Positions 16,103 to 25,056 of a stretch of 64,000 bases of DNA are shown piece by piece (position 1 is the first letter of the stretch; each line of letters opens with the position of its first letter). The position numbers and the translations under genes are program-made. Origin of the DNA: Flavobacterium pectinovorum (lineage in GTDB: Bacteria; Bacteroidota; Bacteroidia; Flavobacteriales; Flavobacteriaceae); assembly GCF_900142715.1 (NCBI RefSeq), contig NZ_FRBX01000004.1, positions 496,001-560,000 of the forward strand, in the 5' to 3' direction. The notes beneath the pieces are model-generated. The model saw nothing but the letters and a program-made list of their open reading frames with translations. It searched no databases and had not been told where the DNA came from.

Positions 16103-16867
16103 TCATATGCTCAATTTCCTGTAGACAAAGAGTCTGTCGATCAAATTATTACGGGGCTTCCTGCTTTTTCAATATTTAAAGATAATTATTTTGTGACGGG
16201 TGTCAACCTCAGTGAGGAGCCTACAAAAAATTCAATGGATGCTAAGTTTCAGATCAGTTTTAAACAACGTTTATCTAATGAAGCTTCCGTATTTGGCGCT
16301 TATCCCTATTTGACCTACACACAAAAATCATTCTGGAAGATTTATAAAGCATCAAGTCCATTTGAAGAAAGTAACTATAATCCAGGACTTATGCTCCTTA
16401 AACCCGTATACCGTGACAAAAAATTTATAGGGGCTTTGAATATGGGAATTGAACATGAATCCAACGGACGAGACAGTATTTATTCACGAAGTTTTAATGC
16501 CGTGTCGGTGGGTTTTATTAGATTATATTCTCCCAAGCTAATGGTAGGGGTAAAACTCTGGCTTCCATTTCTTATAGACAACAATCCTTCACTTCCAAAA
16601 TATATTGGTTATGCGGAAGGACAGCTGCAATGGATAATACATGAAGACAGACTATTTTTTGATCTCACGGTCAGAAAAGGAGCTGACTGGGATTTTAAAG
16701 GAAGTATAAATAGTGCAATAAGTTACCGTCTTACAAAAAATGCTAACCAGCTCATTACCCTGCAATACTGGCAGGGATACAGTGAAAGTCTGATAGATTT
16801 CAAGAAAGAGCGCGGAATGCTCCGCGTTGGATTTGTGCTGAAACCGACTTTCTATCGCTTTTACTGA
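16058..16867 (+). CDS. Phospholipase A (outer-membrane PldA/OMPLA family)
   Basis: A 269-residue protein from the ATG at 16058. This start gives a clean signal peptide (MKFGFSILLLSVVFSSYAQ), and the same start is preserved in the left repeat copy; the longer frame to 15962 has no such support. The OMPLA active site is plain: HESNGRDSIYSRSFN, with His133 and Ser135. Barrel strands follow and the protein ends in FYRFY with a C-terminal aromatic. It hydrolyses phospholipids that reach the outer leaflet after membrane damage. It is divergent from the broken HTH gene, and its placement on the island beside an efflux pump and LpxD suggests envelope maintenance. Confidence 0.88.
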   Translation: MKFGFSILLLSVVFSSYAQFPVDKESVDQIITGLPAFSIFKDNYFVTGVNLSEEPTKNSMDAKFQISFKQRLSNEASVFGAYPYLTYTQKSFWKIYKASSPFEESNYNPGLMLLKPVYRDKKFIGALNMGIEHESNGRDSIYSRSFNAVSVGFIRLYSPKLMVGVKLWLPFLIDNNPSLPKYIGYAEGQLQWIIHEDRLFFDLTVRKGADWDFKGSINSAISYRLTKNANQLITLQYWQGYSESLIDFKKERGMLRVGFVLKPTFYRFY

Positions 16868-17081
16868 TTTTGAATCAGCAGGGCCAATTGAGAAATATTA
16901 GTTAAGCGACAAGTAGACTATTCTTGGCTATTTTAATCTTTTTGACTGCTGGTTTAGAATATCTTGTAAGATTTATAAATTAGATCGTTCCGGCCTATAA
17001 TATAGTGTGTTCAGCTTATTACCATTTGTTATTTATAGCAGCAAAGTGACAGAGGAAATATAAGTTAAAAGGCTTACATCC

Positions 17082-17672
17082 ATGAATAAAAAACAAGAAA
17101 TTATTGAAGCAGCTTCCTTGCTTTTTTCTAAAGAAGGAATTAGGAAAACCTCTATAGATCTTATTAGCAGGAAGTGTGGTATTTCTAAAAAGACCTTCTA
17201 TATTTATTTTACAGATAAAGAAACTATTATTACAGATATCGTAACAAATGCATTAAGAAGGACTGAAGAATATATACAGACTCTTTCGGTCATTTCTTTA
17301 GATGCACTTTCTGAACTTAGTAGTTTTTTTGAATTTATTCAGAATGATAATTTTGAATTTACACCAATTTTTCTGAGTGATCTTTTGAAATTTTATCCCG
17401 ATATAAGTGATCTGATTACAGAATCCAGAAAAACAAAGTTTTTACCTTTTTTTATCCATAACCTCGAAAAAGGTGTATCTGAAGGCTGTTATCGAAAAGC
17501 TATTAACGGAAAGCTCACAGCAGAAATGTATTTCAGGCAGGTAGACTTCACACTTGAAGATGGAACTCTTACTGCTTCTGAAAAAATCCATGTTTTAACG
17601 TACATCAACAACTTCTTTCTTTATGGAATTGTAAATGGAATGGGATCAAAGCTTTTAGTATCCACACGTTGA
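17082..17672 (+). CDS. TetR/AcrR family transcriptional regulator
   Basis: A 196-residue repressor. The N-terminal HTH (IIEAASLLFSKEGIRKTSID, then GISKKTFYIYFTDKETI) is canonical; the ligand-binding C-terminal domain is diverged, as usual. It stands 1.7 kb upstream of the RND efflux operon, with one AraC gene between them, on the same strand. TetR proteins commonly repress such pumps, so control of the operon at 19378 is the natural guess, not shown. No operator palindrome was identified. Confidence 0.9.
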   Translation: MNKKQEIIEAASLLFSKEGIRKTSIDLISRKCGISKKTFYIYFTDKETIITDIVTNALRRTEEYIQTLSVISLDALSELSSFFEFIQNDNFEFTPIFLSDLLKFYPDISDLITESRKTKFLPFFIHNLEKGVSEGCYRKAINGKLTAEMYFRQVDFTLEDGTLTASEKIHVLTYINNFFLYGIVNGMGSKLLVSTR

Positions 17673-18020
17673 AACAGGACTGGATAAAATGGAATCTAGG
17701 ATAAAATTGACTGGAGTGATGCTCTTGTAAGAGGTGTTTTCTACTAATACTGTTTTAAAATACTTTTATAAGTTTATAAGATTTTGCCTTACAGTCAATT
17801 TTATTTGATCTAAAAATTGAAAAAAGATTGGAATTCAGGGATTACTTTTTGATTTAACACCATTTAAATAGTAACACCATTATCTTTTTTAATGTCGGCG
17901 ATTTTAAATTAGTTAAAAAAAAATTGAACAATTAAATTAATATTCGACATTTGTATAAAGGAAAGCTGATTTGATTGCTTAGGAATTTCAAGATTTTTTT
18001 TCAGCCGTATAATTTTAGCA
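17673..18020. other. 348-base gap without a gene
   Basis: AT-rich, no coding frame recognised. It contains the promoter region for the AraC gene at 18021. The word catttgtataaagg at about 17949 carries a TTTG element, but spacing to a second box is not convincing. Confidence 0.3.
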
Positions 18021-18914
18021 ATGGAAAAAAATAAAAATATCAATCATCATTTCAAGTTCGACGAGCTCCATGCTTTGGAGAAGATACATCACAGTGGACT
18101 TTTTGTGGAGTGTAATATCGTTATGCCAGAGCTTGAACATCTCACAAGACATTTTAGAAGCGATTTTTTTCAAATTATGCTCGTAAACAGCGGCAGCGGA
18201 GAAGTGAACATTAACCTGCGGGATTACAAAGTAAAATACCGGGATTTTTTGACAACCGGGCCTTACGATATTAAAAAGGTAAATAATACAAATAACTGCC
18301 GGCATTCTTTAGTTCTATTTACCGGCGATTTTATCAGAGATTCAGGAATTAATAAATATGCAAACGAACTGCTTCATACATTTACTTCAGGTATGTCGTC
18401 TAAATACAGTCTTAAATATGAAGATTATAAGACCATAAATAATAAAATTGCTGAAGTTCATAATCTTTATGTCAATCAGTCAAATCATATTTATGGTAAA
18501 GAACTTCTTTATCTATCTTTTACCTCCCTGCTTTTCGAAGTCGCAGCTGTAAGCGATAAATACTCTGAAACTGTCAACACACCAATTTCAAGAAAAGAAC
18601 ATATAGTATTAACGTTTGTTAATCTGGTCAAAGATAATTTTAGGGAACATAGAAATTTATCTTTTTATGCTTCTAAATTGAATATTACTCCTAAATATCT
18701 TACTCAAACTACTAAAGCTATTTCTGGAAAATCTGCTGCATTGATTATAGAGGGTATTGTAAATGAAGAAGCGAGGATGCTTCTTGATGATCCGTCTCTA
18801 AGCATAGGAGAGATATCCCATATGCTGAACTTTAGTGACCAGTCCTTTTTTGGCAAATTTTTCAAGCGAGGTGTTGGTGTCAGCCCCAAAAATTACAGAA
18901 GCATCCGAAGATAA
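18021..18914 (+). CDS. AraC family transcriptional regulator
   Basis: A 297-residue regulator. The N-terminal sensor domain contains HSGLFVECNIVMPELEHLTR. The C-terminal AraC domain has LSFYASKLNITPKYLTQTTKA and LSIGEISHMLNFSDQSFFGKFF, ending VGVSPKNYRSIRR. It lies between the TetR gene and the RND operon, 463 bases before the adaptor gene, all on the plus strand. It is a candidate activator of the pump together with the TetR repressor. It is of the type with Helix 40 IVLTFVNLVKDNFREH leading into the DNA-binding domain. Confidence 0.9.
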   Translation: MEKNKNINHHFKFDELHALEKIHHSGLFVECNIVMPELEHLTRHFRSDFFQIMLVNSGSGEVNINLRDYKVKYRDFLTTGPYDIKKVNNTNNCRHSLVLFTGDFIRDSGINKYANELLHTFTSGMSSKYSLKYEDYKTINNKIAEVHNLYVNQSNHIYGKELLYLSFTSLLFEVAAVSDKYSETVNTPISRKEHIVLTFVNLVKDNFREHRNLSFYASKLNITPKYLTQTTKAISGKSAALIIEGIVNEEARMLLDDPSLSIGEISHMLNFSDQSFFGKFFKRGVGVSPKNYRSIRR

Positions 18915-19377
18915 AAAATAGTAAGCATCGACCTTATCATTTTTCAATCAGTAAATAACAAATATTGATGAAGTACCATTGTAATTTTACATCATTTTTT
19001 TCAATATCGAACGATAGCTGGAGCACTTTGCTCGTGTCTTGTATGACTTCTGGATTTTAGCACCAAATAGAATTCCCCTGCAATTGATTACCGTTTAACT
19101 GCTTTAGTTTAAATATCCGCTTATTTCTTTATCACCTGCGCTCTTCTAAATTCTAAATTCAACGAAATTTCTTATAGCGTTCTGTGGTTTTTTGTATTTA
19201 AAATATTGGTTTTTAATATTTTAAGTTGTTCTTTTTTGAAATTTTCGCAATTAAAACTTACAAAGTAAAAATGCGACAATTAGACCAATATTACAGAAGA
19301 TTGTCTCTTTTAACAGGAGGTGCTTGTTTCTACTTTTGCCTGCATACAGTTCAAATTTAGAAACCTATAGTTATTTT
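18915..19377. promoter_or_regulatory. Leader of the RND efflux operon with a candidate -7 box
   Basis: 463 bases without a gene. The TACTTTTG at 19331-19338 fits the Bacteroidota -7 consensus TAnnTTTG and would start transcription about 35 bases before the ATG at 19378. That also argues against the TTG at 19324 as the real start, although an aggagg lies at 19315-19320. A good -33 TTTG at usual spacing was not found. Confidence 0.45.
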
Positions 19378-20403
19378 ATGAAATCGTTTAAATTTTTTTT
19401 AGCAGCGCTTGCACTTGCGTTCTCTACTCAGAGCTGTAAGAAAGCCGAAACACAACAAAAACAGAAGCCTGTAAAAGTGTCTTATGTAGAAATCTCCGAA
19501 GTGGAAAGAGAACAGGAACTTCGCTATTCAGCAACAATTGAAGCTGATAATACTGCACAAATTGGTTTTGCAGTATCCGGGATTGTAAACGCAGTATTAG
19601 CCGAGGAAGGACAATATGTAAAGCATGGACAACTTCTCGCTTCACTGGATGCGACTACTTTTTCAAATTCTTTCAAAATTGCAAACTCAAGCTATGCACA
19701 GACTCTTGACTTATATGATAGACAAAATCAGCTGTATAAAAAAGGTAGTTTGCCGGTAAGTGAATACATCAGCATTAAAGCCAAACTTGAGCAGTCAGAG
19801 GCAAATAAAAAAATCAGTGCTAAAAACCTTGCAGACTGCAGGTTAAATTCTCCCATGTCAGGTATCATAACAATAAAAAGTATTGAGAGAGGAAGTACAG
19901 CAGGCCCCGGGGTGGCTGCCTTTACAATTATTAAAACTGACCAGGTTTACGCAGTTATATCTGTGCCAGAAGTTGAAGTGGGAACACTTCGTCCAGGCAT
20001 GGACGTTTCTATTTACGTTCCAACATTAGATGAGAACTTAAAAGGCAAGATTAACATTATCAACCCTCAGGCCGATCAAACATCTAAGACCTATATGGTA
20101 AAGGCCAAAATTAATAACAGTAATCAAAAGCTACTTCCGGGAATGCTTGCAGAAGTTGCAGTTTTTCCGAAAAAAAATAAAAAAGTAATTGTTATTCCTG
20201 CTTCTTCTGTTGCCAGAGATGCAGATAACTTTACCTATGTCTATGTTATAAACAACCAGAACAAAGCTGTCCGCAAGCGTATTACTGTGGGTAAAATTAC
20301 GGGGAAACAGGATTTGATTGTTGAGCAGGGAATAAATTCTGGTGATAAGGTTGTAGTCTCAGGAGTAACCAGACTTAAGGATGGTGCAGAGGTAACATTT
20401 TAA
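19378..20403 (+). CDS. RND efflux periplasmic adaptor (membrane fusion) lipoprotein
   Basis: 341 residues from the ATG at 19378, chosen because it starts a lipoprotein signal peptide with Cys20 in STQSC. An upstream TTG frame adds 18 residues that spoil it. The MFP layout is seen: a lipoyl/barrel-sandwich half motif (SGIVNAVLAEEGQYVKHGQL), a coiled-coil hairpin (about 95-140), the second half motif (DCRLNSPMSGIITIKSIERG), a beta-barrel and a C-terminal proximal domain (VEQGINSGDKVVVSGVTRLKDG). It bridges the inner-membrane pump and the TolC channel encoded just downstream. First gene of a three-gene operon. Confidence 0.92.
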   Translation: MKSFKFFLAALALAFSTQSCKKAETQQKQKPVKVSYVEISEVEREQELRYSATIEADNTAQIGFAVSGIVNAVLAEEGQYVKHGQLLASLDATTFSNSFKIANSSYAQTLDLYDRQNQLYKKGSLPVSEYISIKAKLEQSEANKKISAKNLADCRLNSPMSGIITIKSIERGSTAGPGVAAFTIIKTDQVYAVISVPEVEVGTLRPGMDVSIYVPTLDENLKGKINIINPQADQTSKTYMVKAKINNSNQKLLPGMLAEVAVFPKKNKKVIVIPASSVARDADNFTYVYVINNQNKAVRKRITVGKITGKQDLIVEQGINSGDKVVVSGVTRLKDGAEVTF

Positions 20404-20425
20404 TTGAGAAGTAACAAGATAACAA

Positions 20426-23400
20426 ATGAAAACTAAAAAAATAAATTTCATAGAGTGGGCAATGAAACATAAAGAGATTACAATTGTGGTCACTTTTATG
20501 TTTGTAGCCTTCGGAATATACTCTTTGCTAACCATGCCCAGGGCTGAGGATCCCAAAATTGATATGCCAGTGGCAATGGTCTATGCTTTCTATCCGGGAG
20601 CAGATGAAGTGCAGACTGAAAAACAAGTTACTGATAAATTAGAACAATACCTTTTCTCCTTTGAAGAAGTAGATAAAAGAAAAACTAGGTCTCAAACTAA
20701 AGATGGATCGGTGTTCGTCACTGTTGAGCTCTATTCTAAAGTTAAAGACCGAAAGAAATTCTGGGCTACTCTGCAGCATGGTTTAAATACTATTTTAAAG
20801 CAGGAACTGCCTTCAGGTGTGCAGGGACCAGTAGTAAACAGTAATTTCAGTGATGTGTCGGCGGAAATCATATCAATATCCTCTTCAACGCGCAGTTATA
20901 GGGAGCTGGACAGCTACCTTGACAAGGTTGAGGATAATTTGAAGACTATACCGGAGGTATCCAAAATTAATCGCTCAGGCGAGCAGAAAGAGCAGATATA
21001 CGTTACGATTGATGACCGCAAAATGCAGCAGTACGGTTTTGATGTATCTACTATCACCAATGTGCTTCAAAAGCATAATGTAACTGGATATTCGGGCGAA
21101 GTGACGATCAATAAAAACACTATCCCTATTTTCACTGACAGCCAGTATATTTCGGAAAAAGAGATTGCGGATCAGATCATTTATACAACAGCTGAAGGAA
21201 TTGTAGTTAAGCTTAGCGATGTTGCTAAAGTTGAGCGCCGTTATGAAGAGGAGACTTCTTTTATCAGACTAAGTAAAGAAAGAGCTGTTCTTTTATCTAT
21301 TGCAATGCAGTCCGGAAATAATATTGTGACATTCGGTGAGAAAATTGAAGAGAGGCTTAAAGAAATTCAGAAGGATTTTCCAGATGATGTTAAGATACAA
21401 ACTGTATTTTCTCAGCCTAAGGTGGTTGAGCATAGTGTGAGCCATTTTATGCTGGAATTTGGCCTGGCAATTATATCTGTAGTAGTTGTGGTAATGCTAC
21501 TACTGCCATTCAGAATGGCAGCCGTTTCTTCACTTGCCGCTCCAATTGCTGTAATGGTCACCTTTGGGGTAATGAATATGATAGGCATAGAATTACATCA
21601 GGTTTCCCTTGCTGGTCTAATCATTGTTTTAGGAATGCTTGTCGACGACGCTGTTGTGGTTGTTGATAATTATATAGACAAGCTGGATGAAGGAATTACA
21701 CCATGGGAAGCTGCTTATAAAGCTGCAAAGCAGCTGGCGCTTTCTATATTTACTGCAACATTAGCAATTATTTTTGCTTTCCTTCCTCTTGTCATCTTTA
21801 TGGAAGGTATTGCCAAAGATTTTATGGAATCACTGCCAGTTGTTATTGCTGTAGCATTGACAGCATCACTTCTGATTGCTTTGTTTCTTACCCCTTATAT
21901 GTGTTTTGTGTTTATTAAAAAGGGACTCCATCATCAGAAAGATGAAAATAAAGCAAGTAAGAAGTCCCTGCTTGACCGCATGCAGGATCTATTTGACCGT
22001 GCAGTTGCATACTGTTTTGAGAGACCAAAAGCAACACTTTCTGGAGGTGTGCTTGCTGTAGTTCTGGCTTTTGTAATTGCAGCGAATGTACAGCAGGAAT
22101 TTTTCCCGGTAAGTGAGAGGGATCAGTTTAGTGTTGAATTCTGGCTGCCAAGCGGCATGTCGCTGCCCGAGACTGAGCGAGCTGTTGTAAAGGTCGAAGA
22201 AATATTAAAGAAAGACCCGAGGATTAAAAGTATTGCAAGTTTCCTGGGAACAAGTGCGCCGCGTTTTCAGACCTCTTATTCTCCCGAGAATCCAAGAAGA
22301 AATTTTGCACAGCTTTTAATTACAACTGAAAGTGATAAAGCCACTGAGGATATGGTTAAAGAATATCGACCAAAATTTGAAGGTTTTTTAAAAGACGGTT
22401 ATGTAAGATTTAAACAACTAAGCCTTCAGGAAGGAGCTCCAATTGCTATTCGTGTGATCGGAAACGATATGAAAGATCAAAAAATGGTAGGAGAAAAGAT
22501 AGCAGCCATACTTGAAAAAGCAAAAGGGACTAACTGGGTACGAAGTGACTATGAAGATGATTATCTGGGAGTAAGCTTGAAAATAAAAGAAAGTGCTGCT
22601 TCACGCCTTGGGGTTTCAAATGAAGCCATAACCCAGACTCTTGGAGCTGGATTAAAAGGGTATTCCGTTTCTAAGGTTTGGGAAGGAGATAACCCGATAG
22701 ATATATTTATCAGGCTCGATGCTGATAACAGAAATGATTTAAGCAATATTGAAAACCTTCATGTTACCAGTTCATATGGCAAATCGGTTTCATTAAAAGA
22801 AGTAGCGGAAGTTACTCCTACCTGGCATACGGGAGTTATTGCCCGTCGAAATGGTTTGAGAACTCTGTCTGTTCTTGCAGAAGCTCAATCAGGAATCAAA
22901 GCAGCAACCATCCTTCAGAATATTGAGCCTGAGATTGATGCCCTTGAGCTTCCGTCAGGAATTACTATCAAATATGGAGGGGATGCCGAATCCAGTGCTG
23001 ATAACATGCCGGGAATGCTTACAGCTCTCTCTGTAAGTATACTTTTAATATTTCTGACTCTGCTGTTTCAATTTAAAACACTTGCGAAAGCGCTGATAGT
23101 ACTCTCAACATTCCTTCTAAGTCTTCTAGGAGCTTTTACCGGTCTGTTTGTAACAGGAAATCCAATGGGGATGACTGCATTTATGGGTATTATTGCTTTA
23201 ATAGGTATTGTTGTCCGTAACGGTATTATACTGGTGGATTATACAGATGAACTAATCAAGGATCATGGGTACAGTATAAGAGACGCTGCACTAACAGCTG
23301 CTAAAAGAAGAATGAGGCCGATCTTTCTAACATCAGCGGCAGGCGCAGTAGGTCTTGTTCCTATGATTGTCAGTAAGTCGCCACTGTGGGCACCTCTGGG

Positions 23401-23548
23401 AAGTGTTCTGGCTTTTGGGTTACTTGTATCTATGGTTCTTACTTTATTTGTTATCCCTGTTATGTATTATAAGTTCATTAAACCGGAGATTCTTGAATCG
23501 GGAGAACAGGATGAAGAGCTTAATAAAAGCGAATCCAGCATCCATTAA
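20426..23548 (+). CDS. RND efflux transporter permease (AcrB-like, HAE1-type)
   Basis: A 1040-residue trimeric inner-membrane proton/drug antiporter. It has an N-terminal helix, the porter domain with EDPKIDMPVAMVYAFYPGAD, and TM bundles at about 340-500 and 865-1020. The paired proton-relay aspartates are Asp407-Asp408 in GMLVDDAVVVVDN, exactly the AcrB positions. GNPMGMTAFMGIIALIGIVVRN marks TM10-11. The substrate range cannot be set from sequence, but the absence of heavy-metal-pump Met/Glu motifs in the region read favours small organic molecules. It lies 22 bases after the adaptor gene and 18 before the TolC gene. Confidence 0.95.
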   Translation: MKTKKINFIEWAMKHKEITIVVTFMFVAFGIYSLLTMPRAEDPKIDMPVAMVYAFYPGADEVQTEKQVTDKLEQYLFSFEEVDKRKTRSQTKDGSVFVTVELYSKVKDRKKFWATLQHGLNTILKQELPSGVQGPVVNSNFSDVSAEIISISSSTRSYRELDSYLDKVEDNLKTIPEVSKINRSGEQKEQIYVTIDDRKMQQYGFDVSTITNVLQKHNVTGYSGEVTINKNTIPIFTDSQYISEKEIADQIIYTTAEGIVVKLSDVAKVERRYEEETSFIRLSKERAVLLSIAMQSGNNIVTFGEKIEERLKEIQKDFPDDVKIQTVFSQPKVVEHSVSHFMLEFGLAIISVVVVVMLLLPFRMAAVSSLAAPIAVMVTFGVMNMIGIELHQVSLAGLIIVLGMLVDDAVVVVDNYIDKLDEGITPWEAAYKAAKQLALSIFTATLAIIFAFLPLVIFMEGIAKDFMESLPVVIAVALTASLLIALFLTPYMCFVFIKKGLHHQKDENKASKKSLLDRMQDLFDRAVAYCFERPKATLSGGVLAVVLAFVIAANVQQEFFPVSERDQFSVEFWLPSGMSLPETERAVVKVEEILKKDPRIKSIASFLGTSAPRFQTSYSPENPRRNFAQLLITTESDKATEDMVKEYRPKFEGFLKDGYVRFKQLSLQEGAPIAIRVIGNDMKDQKMVGEKIAAILEKAKGTNWVRSDYEDDYLGVSLKIKESAASRLGVSNEAITQTLGAGLKGYSVSKVWEGDNPIDIFIRLDADNRNDLSNIENLHVTSSYGKSVSLKEVAEVTPTWHTGVIARRNGLRTLSVLAEAQSGIKAATILQNIEPEIDALELPSGITIKYGGDAESSADNMPGMLTALSVSILLIFLTLLFQFKTLAKALIVLSTFLLSLLGAFTGLFVTGNPMGMTAFMGIIALIGIVVRNGIILVDYTDELIKDHGYSIRDAALTAAKRRMRPIFLTSAAGAVGLVPMIVSKSPLWAPLGSVLAFGLLVSMVLTLFVIPVMYYKFIKPEILESGEQDEELNKSESSIH

Positions 23549-23566
23549 TCAATAAAGAGGAATATT

Positions 23567-24835
23567 ATGAAAAGTATATACAGTATAAGCATTATAACCA
23601 TGCTTTCGCTGACATTTTGCTGCGGCTTGAGAGCCCAGGGAAAACAATTGAGTTTGGAAGAATGTCGAACTATGGCTTTAGCCAATAATAAAAAAATAAA
23701 AAAAGCTGCTCATAATATCGATGCAGCCAAGGCAGGACTTGCCTCTACTAAAGCTTCCGCATTACCTTCATTGGAGGGGTCGGTAAAGGGAATTCACGTG
23801 GGAGATCCATTGAGTTCACTTTTGCCTGGAGAAATGCTTAACGGAGGCCTTGATATTAAACAGAACATTTACAGTGGCGGAAAGCTCAATTATGGAAAAC
23901 AAACGGCATCTAAATCAGTAGAACTTTATGAGAAGCAGAAAGAGATGACTGAAGCCGAAGTCTTACTTGCAGTTGAAACCAGTTATTGGCAGCTTGTTCA
24001 GGCTACTGAAAATATAGCTGTCAGCAATAAATACAGAGATATGCTTAAGGACCTGCGCCAAGTTTTTCAAAACTCAGTAGACGCGGGTCTGACTTATAAG
24101 AATGATCTGCTTCGTGCTGAGGTAAATCTTAATAATGCAGAATTATCAATCCTTCAGGCTAATGATGCCCTTATACTCGGCAGGCTTAATCTCGCCCAGC
24201 TAATCGGTCAGCCTGGTGAAGTAAATTTTACAATTGAGGAAGCTCTGGAGTATAATTATCAAGAAGTCAATGGGCAGGAATCTGTACAAGACCGCCCTGA
24301 AATACAAATTATGAAGAAAAGTTTGGAAATTGAGGAGCTTCAGACTAAAATTTTAAAAGCTGACCAGCTTCCACAGGTTGGCCTTTCAGCAAGTGGTCTG
24401 GCAGTATACGGAAATGGCGTAAATCCCTCAAACCAAAATAATCAAATGTATACCTATTACGGTATGCTCAGTGTTTCGATACCAATATTCAACTGGGGCA
24501 AAAACCAGAACATTGTAAAAGAGCAGAAATTTAAAGTTGAAGCTGCAAAAGAAGAATTAGAAGATAGCAAAGAGCTGTATAATATCGAAATGGCAAATGC
24601 ACAAATGCAGCTAAACCAGTCTTTTAAAAAAATTGCACTTTCAAATGCTTCTTTAAGACAGTCAGAAGAAAACTTGAGACTTGCTAATGATCGTTATGGT
24701 GTTGGAACAATAACCGGCAACGACGTTCTGGAGGCTCAGGTAATTTGGGAGCAGGCAGTACTTGCTCTTGTTCGCGCAAAGGCAGAATACATGATTAATC
24801 TTGCCTCTTATAAGAAAACTATAGGTAAGTTATAA
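23567..24835 (+). CDS. TolC family outer-membrane efflux protein
   Basis: 422 residues. A signal peptide (to about 23, GLRAQ) precedes two tandem outer-membrane efflux repeats, each starting with the typical helix (LSLEECRTMALANNKKIKKA and about residues 245-415). RYGVGTITGNDVLEAQ is the usual C-terminal repeat motif. It forms the trimeric outer-membrane channel for the pump encoded upstream. It closes the operon; a stem-loop with a T-run follows. Confidence 0.93.
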   Translation: MKSIYSISIITMLSLTFCCGLRAQGKQLSLEECRTMALANNKKIKKAAHNIDAAKAGLASTKASALPSLEGSVKGIHVGDPLSSLLPGEMLNGGLDIKQNIYSGGKLNYGKQTASKSVELYEKQKEMTEAEVLLAVETSYWQLVQATENIAVSNKYRDMLKDLRQVFQNSVDAGLTYKNDLLRAEVNLNNAELSILQANDALILGRLNLAQLIGQPGEVNFTIEEALEYNYQEVNGQESVQDRPEIQIMKKSLEIEELQTKILKADQLPQVGLSASGLAVYGNGVNPSNQNNQMYTYYGMLSVSIPIFNWGKNQNIVKEQKFKVEAAKEELEDSKELYNIEMANAQMQLNQSFKKIALSNASLRQSEENLRLANDRYGVGTITGNDVLEAQVIWEQAVLALVRAKAEYMINLASYKKTIGKL

Positions 24836-24862
24836 GAGAAAAATCTGTAATTATTGATTGTG

Positions 24863-24900
24863 CCGGTCTTCATCCAATCCGGATGCAGGCCGGTTTTTTT
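24863..24900 (+). terminator. Terminator of the RND efflux operon
   Basis: The outer stem is about gccggtc/gccgg with an inner catcc/ggatg, followed by seven T at 24894-24900. It lies 27 bases beyond the TolC stop codon. Confidence 0.65.
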
Positions 24901-25056
24901 AATATAGGCAGGCAAGATATTTTTGAATTACTATAAAACGTTCAAAGAATGACAATAACCAGACATTTTATATATAGAGAGTTCTAGCCGCCTATATAAT
25001 ACAATAGTACAGATTCATCTCTTTCAACCGAAAGTGTAAAACATAAAAAGGAAATA

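Noticed and set aside
19324..19377. TTG start for the RND adaptor, preceded by aggagg
   Set aside because: It would put 18 residues before a lipoprotein signal peptide and lies upstream of the probable -7 box; the ATG at 19378 fits better.
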